DNA from: Astrobacterium formosum
GTDB lineage: Bacteria; Pseudomonadota; Alphaproteobacteria; Rhizobiales; Xanthobacteraceae
Assembly (NCBI GenBank): GCA_030848545.1
Contig: JAVDCA010000006.1
Location: 186,001-250,000, forward strand
DNA: 64,000 nucleotides
Direction of reading: 5' to 3'
Shown: piece after piece, positions 25,875 through 33,118 of the stretch
Position numbering within the stretch: position 1 is the stretch's first letter
Layout: each line of letters opens with the position of its first letter
Translations under genes and position numbers: made by a program
The notes under the pieces: generated by a model
The model's input: the letters and a program-made list of their open reading frames with translations, nothing else
Told to the model about the DNA's origin: nothing
The model's database searches: none

Positions 25875-27399
25875 TGTCCTCGTCTTCCGTGTCCTGGCCC
25901 TTGTCCTGGCCCGCCTGTTGCTCGGCCGGCGCCGGCACGCCTTTGTTGAGCGCCACCCGCGGATCGGTCTCCAGCGTGATCTTGCGGCGATCGAGATCGC
26001 GCATCCACGCCTCGATCTGATCGAGTTGTTCCTCTGGATCGAGGCCCCAGGCGGCGCAGAATTGCGGGTATGTCATGCGGCCGGAGCGCACCGCGGCCAC
26101 ATCGGCCTGCATATCCTTGAGCGGGTCGATCGGCTCGACGGCCGGCATGATCCATTCGACCGGATAGCCGCCGGCGCGCCGCGGCAGGACGCCGAAGTCC
26201 TGTGCGAAGGCGCACCACTTGTCCCACAAGGGATCGAGGAACATGGCGACGAGCGTCAACCACTGGAATTGCTCGATGATGCGCCGGAATTCGATCTTGC
26301 CCGCCCGCAGGGATGAGTAGTTGGCGCGGCGAAGATCGCCGGTCAATTGATCGTAGGTGACGCCGGCGCCGGCGGCGAGCGCCAGCCAGTTCATCATCAG
26401 GATGGATTCAAACGCCAGCGACGACGACGGCGACACCGTGGTGATGTCCTCGCCCTGATCAAGATATTTGATCATGCCGGGCGACAGCGTTTCGATACGC
26501 CGCGAACCGTTGTTGGCCGTCCGCTCCGTTTGCGTCCGATTTGCCAGCGTGGTGCCGGAATTCGTCGTCTTGATGAAGGCGGCAAGACACGCCTCGATCC
26601 GGCCTTTGATGACGACGGCCTCTTCGAGGTCGGCGGTGTCACGCCCCTTGAGTGCGATCGGGGCGAGCCACGGCACGCCGCGCCCCTGTCCGATGCGGTC
26701 CTTGCGATAGGCGTGCAAGATTTCATCGGCCGGCACGCGCATCGAGGTGCCGCGCATCAACAGCCCGCGGGCGCCGGGGTGTTCCGGCAAAATCCAGTAA
26801 GCCAGCCGCTTACCCTCGGTGTCGTATTCGACCCCTTGATCGACGACACGGAGCGCGCCGTCGAGCCGGACCGAGTCGCGGCTGACGTCGAGGTGGTCCG
26901 GCTCCAGGAGCTGCAGCTCTAGCGGCACATGCGCGGGGTCGCGCTGCGCCACCACATTCAACCGACCCAACACCTCGCCGGATTCGACGATGCAGCCGGT
27001 CGCCAGCGCCACCAGACCGTCGAAATTGAGTTGCCCCTCGGCGTCGCACGTGCGGCACCATTGGCGCCAGGCGGCCAGCGCTTTCTTGTTGAGCTTCTTG
27101 TTGCCGGTCTTGACGATCGGCGTGATGCCGGTGCCGACCGCGTGCGCCTTAACCACACTGACGATACGCGCACCCCACCACGTGTTGCGCACATGGTCGC
27201 GGGAGCGCGCCCGCACCCGCGCCAGCGTGCCGCGCGTCGTCTCGTTGGCTGAGGCATTGGTCGCGCGCCAGTTGGCGGTACGTCGCCCCACCATGGCAGC
27301 GTCGTAGTGCCGGTATTGCGCCAGCGCCATCCGGGCAAGAGCGCGCCGGGCGCCGCTCTCCGGCGCAAACCAGGAAATGGCCTCGTCGAGCAAGTTCAT
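25849..27399 (-). CDS. Portal protein (lambda gpB family)
   Basis: A 516-residue portal. The N terminus (RTANWRATNASANETTRGTL followed by RSRDHVRNTWWGARIV) and LQLLEPDHLD and RGVPWLAPIAL are typical of lambda-type portals. It forms a dodecameric ring at one capsid vertex, binds terminase and connects to the tail. It lies between the gpW-like and protease genes, as in lambda. Confidence 0.92.
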   Translation of the reverse strand: MNLLDEAISWFAPESGARRALARMALAQYRHYDAAMVGRRTANWRATNASANETTRGTLARVRARSRDHVRNTWWGARIVSVVKAHAVGTGITPIVKTGNKKLNKKALAAWRQWCRTCDAEGQLNFDGLVALATGCIVESGEVLGRLNVVAQRDPAHVPLELQLLEPDHLDVSRDSVRLDGALRVVDQGVEYDTEGKRLAYWILPEHPGARGLLMRGTSMRVPADEILHAYRKDRIGQGRGVPWLAPIALKGRDTADLEEAVVIKGRIEACLAAFIKTTNSGTTLANRTQTERTANNGSRRIETLSPGMIKYLDQGEDITTVSPSSSLAFESILMMNWLALAAGAGVTYDQLTGDLRRANYSSLRAGKIEFRRIIEQFQWLTLVAMFLDPLWDKWCAFAQDFGVLPRRAGGYPVEWIMPAVEPIDPLKDMQADVAAVRSGRMTYPQFCAAWGLDPEEQLDQIEAWMRDLDRRKITLETDPRVALNKGVPAPAEQQAGQDKGQDTEDEDNADDDQDA

Positions 27400-27414
27400 C
27401 GCCGGTCCTGTTCT

Positions 27415-27621
27415 CTACTCGCGCGAATGCGCGACGTACGACACACGCACCGGCGCCGCGCCCGCCGCTTCGGCCGCCACCATGTCCAGCGTCGCCCGCA
27501 TGTCGGCGAGCGAGCGATACTTGACCGTGCGCTGATCAGGCCCGGCGCCGAACGTCACCTCAAGGGCGCCGGTCGCAATCGCGGCTTTCAGCGTCGCGAC
27601 GTCGTTCTGTGTCCAGACCAT
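27415..27621 (-). CDS. gpW-like head-tail joining protein
   Basis: A 68-residue protein. WTQNDVATLKAAIATGALEVTFGA and VKYRSLADMRATLDMVAAE match the gpW family, which stabilises the portal after DNA packaging. The position between terminase and portal is the same as in lambda. Confidence 0.85.
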   Translation of the reverse strand: MVWTQNDVATLKAAIATGALEVTFGAGPDQRTVKYRSLADMRATLDMVAAEAAGAAPVRVSYVAHSRE

Positions 27622-27630
27622 TGCGCGGTC

Positions 27631-29754
27631 CTACCGTTGTAGCCAATCAGGCCGCGGAGAAATCCAGCCAGATTGTGCGTCCGCTTCACCCCCCTCTACG
27701 GGAGATACCCGATCGTGCGGCGACACCGGCGGGGAAGCCCCCGAACCCGCCGGCGCCGCCGCGGTCTCCAGGGCAGCGTCATGGCGCGCCGCAACAGCCG
27801 GAGACATCGGAGCCACTTCCGCGACCGCCGGGACGCCGCGCGGCTCCGATTGGATTTGCACCGCGAGAGGACGCGGCGCGAACAGATCGCCTTGCTCGAT
27901 CGAGCCGGCGCGCTCGCGGGCGAGCACGCGCCACTCGTCCTCGGTCATCCGCGAGAGGCCGAGGTGGTCGGCGAGCGCCATGCAGTAGATCGAGCAATCG
28001 AGAAAATGGTTATCCTCTTTGCCGCGAGGCTCCCACGCCTTGGTGACACGACCGCGCACGCGCTTCTCGACGAGGGCCTCGGCCGTGATCTGGCGGAAAT
28101 AGACGTCGTCGAGCCACGTGGCGAAGTGCCAATAGCCGGCCGGATCAACCTCGCGGCCGGCGGCGCGGCCCTCGCGGCGAAGATCCTCGTAAAAGTGTCC
28201 CTTGAGCGACCATGTGCCGACGCCCCACAGGCGCGTGCCCTGCGAAATTTTCTTTCCGCCGAGGTCGATATCGACCAGCTTAGGCGTGCCGAGCGCCGGC
28301 CGCGACCACCCGTCCTCGCCCTTGACCGCGTAGGCCAGATGCCGCGTGCGGCACCATTCGTAAACGACATGCGAGCGGAAGCCGGAATCGACCGCAAAAC
28401 CGTCGACACGCCGGCGACCGCCGAACGCATCGTGATATTCGCGATTGTAGACCGTCGCCAGCTCGGCGAAGGCGCCGCCATAGGCATCCGTCGTGTCGCC
28501 GGCGATCAGGCCAGCGTCGACGACCCACGCCTCGCGGTTCGGCGCATAGGCGACTACCTGCCAATAGATGCCGCGCAATTGCACGTCGGCGGCGCCGACC
28601 AGCATCAGGCCCCGCGGCGGAATGTGCCCACGCTTGAGGTCAGCCTCGCGGCGTTCCATCAACCGGACATGATCGGGTGCGTCGCCCTTCATGTCGTAGG
28701 GCTCGCCGAGCGTGAGATTGTAGAACGCTTTCAGCTTGGCCGGGTCGCTCTGCGCCTCGATCCAGCGTTGCGCGATCTTGTCCCACGGGACGAACGGCGA
28801 GGACAGCGCGTCGAAGTGATACGACGAGAACTTGCCCGGCGCCGGCGCCATCGCGATCCATCCGCCACCATCACGGGCGGCGTTGCGCACCAGCGCGAAT
28901 TTTTCGTGCGCTTCGACGACCGAGCCGCAGCACGGCATGACGTAATGAGCTTGGTACGGATACGTCTCGTTGAACCGGAAGTGTCCGCCGAAGAACTTGA
29001 ATACCTGCTTTGAGGCGCAACCCGGGCAGACGACATGCCAGCGGCGTTGATCGCCGCGCTCATACTCCTCGGAAATGTAGCAGGCGCCCTTGATCGTCGG
29101 CGTCGAGACGTCGAGTTCTTTCCACGACCCGGAGGCGAGGAACGATTCGTAGCGCGCCTCGATCATCGAGTGCGGCGAGCCTTGGCCGTCAAGGTCGGCC
29201 AGATACTCGCTCGCCTCGTCTTTGAAGATTTTCTTCTTTGTCTTGGACCGAAGGTCCGCCGTCGACGAGGCAATCGCCATCGTCAGCGATCCGCCCGCAT
29301 AGCGCTTCGAGTAGGTTGTCGACCCCTCGCCGGCGCGCGACTTCTGCGGCAGAACCTTTTTCTTGAGCGCCGGCGTGTTCTCGATCGCCGGGCCGAGCTT
29401 GTCGCGGTTGAAGTCGTTCAGCGCCGAATCGGTCGGCTGAACAACCATCATGCCGCCGTTCGGGTCGCAGTCGATCGTGTGCCCGATCCAGGCAATTCCA
29501 AGTGTCGTGAACCCGGTTTGCGTGCTCTTGCAGACGACGACCTTGTTCTCAGGATCATCCGGCCCGAGCTTGTCGAGCGGCTCGACGACGTACGGCGTCA
29601 GGCTGGGGTCCCACTTTTCATTCGCCCGCTCGCCATCCGGAACAATCAGCGTGTTGGCCGCCCACGCCGACGGTGTAATCGCGTCCGGCGGCGTGAACAC
29701 GGCCGCCAGGGCGCCGGCGACGATCGCGATGGCCGATGCCTTTAACGCCATCAT
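27631..29754 (-). CDS. Terminase large subunit (GpA family)
   Basis: A 707-residue packaging motor. The GpA ATPase region includes TLIVPDGERANEKWDPSLTPY, then VVCKSTQTGFTTLGIAWIGH (walker-A-like) and KIFKDEASEY (walker-B-like). The zinc-like segment CPGCASKQ...MPCCGS follows. The nuclease part has AADVQLRGIYWQVVAYA, AVDSGFRSHVVYEWC and REDNHFLDCSIYCMALAD-like residues. The C terminus is disordered. The start overlaps the small-subunit stop. The first 20 residues are unusually hydrophobic for this family. Confidence 0.92.
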   Translation of the reverse strand: MMALKASAIAIVAGALAAVFTPPDAITPSAWAANTLIVPDGERANEKWDPSLTPYVVEPLDKLGPDDPENKVVVCKSTQTGFTTLGIAWIGHTIDCDPNGGMMVVQPTDSALNDFNRDKLGPAIENTPALKKKVLPQKSRAGEGSTTYSKRYAGGSLTMAIASSTADLRSKTKKKIFKDEASEYLADLDGQGSPHSMIEARYESFLASGSWKELDVSTPTIKGACYISEEYERGDQRRWHVVCPGCASKQVFKFFGGHFRFNETYPYQAHYVMPCCGSVVEAHEKFALVRNAARDGGGWIAMAPAPGKFSSYHFDALSSPFVPWDKIAQRWIEAQSDPAKLKAFYNLTLGEPYDMKGDAPDHVRLMERREADLKRGHIPPRGLMLVGAADVQLRGIYWQVVAYAPNREAWVVDAGLIAGDTTDAYGGAFAELATVYNREYHDAFGGRRRVDGFAVDSGFRSHVVYEWCRTRHLAYAVKGEDGWSRPALGTPKLVDIDLGGKKISQGTRLWGVGTWSLKGHFYEDLRREGRAAGREVDPAGYWHFATWLDDVYFRQITAEALVEKRVRGRVTKAWEPRGKEDNHFLDCSIYCMALADHLGLSRMTEDEWRVLARERAGSIEQGDLFAPRPLAVQIQSEPRGVPAVAEVAPMSPAVAARHDAALETAAAPAGSGASPPVSPHDRVSPVEGGEADAQSGWISPRPDWLQR

Positions 29755-30440
29755 GACGGCATGTCCGGTTGTTCGTCGCTGGCATCGGCGCCGGCGGCGA
29801 GGAGCTTCATTTGATCGGCGAGGACCTGGCGCAGCTCGCGGCACACGCCCTTGAGGGCGCCGCGTACGCCGATTGCGCCCTCTTTGGCCGCGATGCCGGC
29901 GAGTTCGTCGGCACGCGCCGGCAGACGATCGAACGCCCGCACGATCGCCTCCGCGCATTTGGTCATAGCCGCGGCGACCTCGTCGACCGGCACCAGCCTG
30001 CCGAGCTTTTCCTCGACGGCGATGCGCTTCAGTTCGGCGTCGTAGACGGCGCCTTGCGTGCGCGCATCGCGAAACGTCGGATCGGCCGGAGAAACCGCCC
30101 CCTCCCCCCCGACGCCGAGCGGCAGACCTCCCGCACCCTCGCGCGCAGGCGCGCCGGCGAGTGCGCGAGCGTCCTCGGCCTTGGTTTCCCGCCCCGCTTC
30201 GCGGGCCGGATCGCCGACGGCGCCGATCGCCTTGTCGTAGGCGACGAGATTGACCAGCCTTTCGCGGCCCTTGCCGGCGCGGATTTCGAGGCGGCCGTCG
30301 GCGGCGAGCGATTTCACGCGCTCGTGCACCGCCTGCCGGCTCACGCCCTTGCGGCGCGCGATCTCGGCCGTCGTCATCCACACGGTTTCGAGAGGCGGCG
30401 CCGGAGCGGCGGCCTCGCCGAAATCGAACTGCGCCGACAT
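29751..30440 (-). CDS. Terminase small subunit-like DNA-binding protein
   Basis: A 229-residue protein. Residues about 22-65 are a helix-turn-helix (MTTAEIARRKGVSRQAVHERV), followed by a disordered linker and a helical C-terminal half (AVYDAELKRIAVEEKLGRLVPVDEVAAAM) like Nu1/DUF1441 proteins. It would recognise the packaging site and recruit the large subunit. The stop overlaps the start of the large subunit. Confidence 0.75.
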   Translation of the reverse strand: MSAQFDFGEAAAPAPPLETVWMTTAEIARRKGVSRQAVHERVKSLAADGRLEIRAGKGRERLVNLVAYDKAIGAVGDPAREAGRETKAEDARALAGAPAREGAGGLPLGVGGEGAVSPADPTFRDARTQGAVYDAELKRIAVEEKLGRLVPVDEVAAAMTKCAEAIVRAFDRLPARADELAGIAAKEGAIGVRGALKGVCRELRQVLADQMKLLAAGADASDEQPDMPS

Positions 30441-30588
30441 GGGGCGAAAATCCTTGTCAAGCCGGAGGCTTGTGTCAGGGCTGTCAAGTCAGCTTGACGA
30501 TGCTGCAGCTACCGATATCCCGGGCCGCCGCGCGGGCGCATGGGGTGGGGGGCTGGGAAGGACCCGGGAATTCAGAGCGGGCGGCCGG

Positions 30589-31263
30589 TCATTTGGTGAG
30601 GATGCGGCCGAGTTCGTGGTCGAGGCGCTTGGCCAGGACGACGGGCACGGTGGCGTGGAACGTGGCGGCGCTTTGATCGCGAGGAAGCTCGCGCGGGATC
30701 GCCGGGCCATAGAGCTTGTGGATCGGGAAGCGCGGCTTACCCATCCGGACATAGACGTTGCCGCCCCACTTCTTCACCATGAACGAGGCGGGAAACACGC
30801 GCCGCGTCCCCCACGGGGCGGCACTCACGCCCTTGCGCGTCTTTTTTGGCTTGAAGGCGCTAAGGGGCATGAACCCACCCCGGGCGATGATCGACGCCGA
30901 AAGGTGCCCGACGCTCGCCGGTGTGGTGCTCAAGGCCTTGCGCACGACGGCGTACTTAGCGCCCGTCTGCTTGACGAGTGCACGCGCCACGGCCGTGCGG
31001 GTTTCCGTCACGGTGCGATTGAGCGCCCGTGCGACCGCCGCCGGTACGAGCTTGGCGGCCTCCTCGATTAGGTCCGCCAGCTCGGCAATCTCGCGGGTAT
31101 CGACGCGGATATCGAACGCCGCGGCACCGGGCTTGAGATCGGCGACACGGCCGATCTGGTTTCCCTCCCGATCGACCACCTGGCCGTATGTACGCCGCCG
31201 GCGGCTCACACCGGTTACCGTGTCGCCGACCGCCCGATCGATAGCCGTTCTGCCTGCCATCAC
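30589..31263 (-). CDS. Minor tail Z-like protein
   Basis: A 224-residue protein. ALNRTVTETRTAVARALVKQTGAKYAVVRKAL resembles the Phage minor tail Z family, and SFMVKKWGGNVYVRMGKPRFPIHKLYGPAIP is typical of its second half. It is out of the usual place, before terminase rather than among tail genes. The start overlaps the preceding gene. The 148-base gap that follows contains a short palindrome (GTCAAG TCAG CTTGAC). Confidence 0.7.
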   Translation of the reverse strand: MMAGRTAIDRAVGDTVTGVSRRRRTYGQVVDREGNQIGRVADLKPGAAAFDIRVDTREIAELADLIEEAAKLVPAAVARALNRTVTETRTAVARALVKQTGAKYAVVRKALSTTPASVGHLSASIIARGGFMPLSAFKPKKTRKGVSAAPWGTRRVFPASFMVKKWGGNVYVRMGKPRFPIHKLYGPAIPRELPRDQSAATFHATVPVVLAKRLDHELGRILTK

Positions 31264-31457
31264 CGCCGCCCCAGCGAGCCCTTGAGCCGCGCCAGTTGAG
31301 ACGCCGCCGCAGTCCGCAAGGCGCCCGTACGGGCATCCTGGACCGCCGTACGGGCCACATAGCCGGCCGAGGTCGCGACGGTGCGAAGATCACCACGGGC
31401 GAGCGCCGAGGCGCCGCGGACGATCGCTTGCGTGCGCTCTTTGCAGTGACAGCCCAT
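31260..31457 (-). CDS. Small basic phage protein
   Basis: A 65-residue protein with a CxC motif near the N terminus (MGCHCKERTQAIVRG) and a helical Ala/Arg-rich rest. It overlaps the minor-tail-Z gene by 4 bases. It resembles small proteins found at this place in other alphaproteobacterial prophages; the role is unknown. Confidence 0.55.
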   Translation of the reverse strand: MGCHCKERTQAIVRGASALARGDLRTVATSAGYVARTAVQDARTGALRTAAASQLARLKGSLGRR

Positions 31458-31770
31458 GACACAACCTCAACCTCGAATGGACGCGCCGGACGGGAGCGTA
31501 GCCGCCGGCGCCGCCGCGCGCCCTGCCGGCTCGCGGCCGGTTCCGGGACGCGGTCTTTGACCTGGCCGAAGGGAAAGGCGGACGCCGGGAGGGCAGCAAC
31601 CCTATCGGCGCCCGCCCCTCACAAGGCGCGCGGACGCACACGCTGCTAAACGCGCACCGCACGGAACGGAATTTCGGGAGATCAAACGCGAAAGCCCGGC
31701 GCGATCGGCGCCGGGCTTCCTTCGATCCCTTTTGGGACGGTTCGGACCTTTGTCAAATTCCTAGCCCATG
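31458..31770. other. Gap between replication and packaging modules
   Basis: It holds the terminator at 31692-31718 and, beyond it, a GC-rich stretch without a credible gene. This is where the promoter of the late operon (31457 to 5608) should lie. No clear -35/-10 pair is seen downstream of the terminator, so an activator-dependent promoter is possible. Confidence 0.45.
31692..31718 (-). terminator. Strong hairpin at the end of the early/replication operon
   Basis: An 11-bp perfect stem (AAGCCCGGCGC with GCGCCGGGCTT) and a 5-base loop, 53 bases after the stop of the minus-strand gene at 31771. The minus-strand side continues TCGCGTTTGATC and the plus-strand side TTCC, so the T tract is weak in both directions. 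Confidence 0.55.
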
Positions 31771-32517
31771 TCAAGCCGCGACCCTGACACGGCGCGCGCG
31801 CCTTGACGTCGCCTTGACGTCGTCTCCTGAAACACGTTGAGGGCGTTCCAGACTTGGCAACACCCGCGCCGGCGCCGGCTCCTCGTCGACGAGCCACGGC
31901 TCGACGGGCGCGACCGCCGCCACCACCACATGGTCGCGCAACGACCAGCCCTTAAGTGATTCGTGCACGAGATCGAGGCCGGTGCGCCACACCATGTATT
32001 CGGCCCGGGCGAGCGCGACCTCGTCGAGCGACGGCACCAGATCGAACGGGCAATGGGCGCCCTCGTCGTATTTTCCATGGCCGCGGTGCCCGATCACGAT
32101 CGGCTTTCCGTTGAGGCCGATCCGCTTGTGACGTTTCACCGGCGCACACCACCACTCAGGCCGCGCCTTCATCTTGGCGTGGGTCATGACGCTGGCGCGC
32201 ATGTTGAACGTGAACGTGGAGGTGTAGACCCGCGCGGCCTGATAATTCCACAGGTCGGCGAGGATCGCCTCGCGGTAGAAGTCCCAATCGATCGGAAAGA
32301 ACTCCGGCAACACCCGCAAGGCTTGATCGACCACGAGGGCATCCGGATGCGGCGCCCCGGCACCGATCGGCATGCCCGACCCATAGCCGTCGTCGCGCCC
32401 CCCGATCCGTTCCGTCAATTGCCACGACGAGGCGCCGGCGCTGACGTCCTTTTTCAGCAATTCCGGGAATGCCCATTGCAGGAACAATTCCACGTCGATC
32501 CGTCTTTTCGTGTCCAT
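31771..32517 (-). CDS. Conserved phage protein of unknown function
   Basis: A 248-residue protein. It starts DVELFLQWAFPELLKKD and carries ALRVLPEFFPIDWDFYREAIL, then KARPEWWCAPVKRHK and GHRGHGKYDEGAHCPFDLVPS. The end is basic (SRRARRVRVAA). It is the last gene before the late operon, a place often used by late regulators, but no HTH or zinc finger is clear. It begins just left of the repeat array. Confidence 0.5.
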   Translation of the reverse strand: MDTKRRIDVELFLQWAFPELLKKDVSAGASSWQLTERIGGRDDGYGSGMPIGAGAPHPDALVVDQALRVLPEFFPIDWDFYREAILADLWNYQAARVYTSTFTFNMRASVMTHAKMKARPEWWCAPVKRHKRIGLNGKPIVIGHRGHGKYDEGAHCPFDLVPSLDEVALARAEYMVWRTGLDLVHESLKGWSLRDHVVVAAVAPVEPWLVDEEPAPARVLPSLERPQRVSGDDVKATSRRARRVRVAA

Positions 32518-32549
32518 GAGAAGCCCCGTGCCCGAATGTTGATCTTTTA

Positions 32550-32845
32550 GGCTTGCGAGGGTGCGAGGGTCGCGCGAGGGTCATTCGCGACCCTCGCAAT
32601 CGGCTATTCTCTTTATTTCTCCTCTACTTCTCTTCTCTCTTGCGAGGGTGCGAGGGTTGTAGAGAAGATATTTAGATTTTTTCAGAGAGAAGAACCGGCC
32701 AGCCCACCCCGCACCCCAAACGCCTTACGCGTACGCGCGAACAACCCTCGCACCCTCGCAAGCCGACGCCTAACGCACGCACGCAACACGACTATTCGGT
32801 TTGCGAGGGTTATCCGCGACCCTCGCGCGACCCTCGCACCCTCGG
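32550..32845. repeat. Dyad-symmetric GCGAGGGT array, candidate replication origin
   Basis: Twelve copies of the 8-mer GCGAGGGT (the last one with a single mismatch) lie in 296 bases. Tandem pairs are at 32555-32570 and 32642-32657 (direct) and 32744-32759 and 32838-32830 (inverted), with single copies at 32574, 32590 (inverted), 32803 and 32819 (inverted). The outer and inner blocks are symmetric about base 32700. AT-rich pyrimidine/purine tracts lie between (TATTTAGATTTTTT at about 32670). It lies beside the primase-helicase operon, as iteron origins do. Confidence 0.65.
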
Positions 32846-33118
32846 TGGCCCAGAAGCCACACGCGCGCGCCACGCGGCCCGCGCGTCATCCGCAATGACG
32901 ATGTTCTCGCCGACGCGATCGCCGGTCGGCGAGGTCGGATCGGCGCCGCAGCGGCGCAACAGCGCGACGAGCTCGGCCGCCGACCAGTTGAACCGGGATG
33001 CCTTGAGGGCGGCCCGGGTGCGCGGCCCCAGGCTGTCGAGCGCCGCCATGTCGGCGCCGCGGTCGCACACGACGGTGCGCGTCAGATCCCCGTCACGCGT
33101 CTGGTTTCCGCCGCTCAT
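32810..33118 (-). CDS. Hypothetical phage protein
   Basis: A 102-residue protein. Its core is LGPRTRAALKASRFNWSAAELVALLRRCGADP, which looks like a small helical domain. The last 12 codons (RVRGSREGRG end) are made by the repeat array, so the coding end has been shaped by the repeats. It overlaps the primase-helicase gene by 4 bases. Confidence 0.5.
   Translation of the reverse strand: MSGGNQTRDGDLTRTVVCDRGADMAALDSLGPRTRAALKASRFNWSAAELVALLRRCGADPTSPTGDRVGENIVIADDARAAWRARVASGPPRVRGSREGRG

Noticed and set aside
32550-32845. CRISPR array
   Set aside because: Repeat units are 8-16 bases, occur in both orientations, and the gaps between them have irregular lengths. There are no cas genes.
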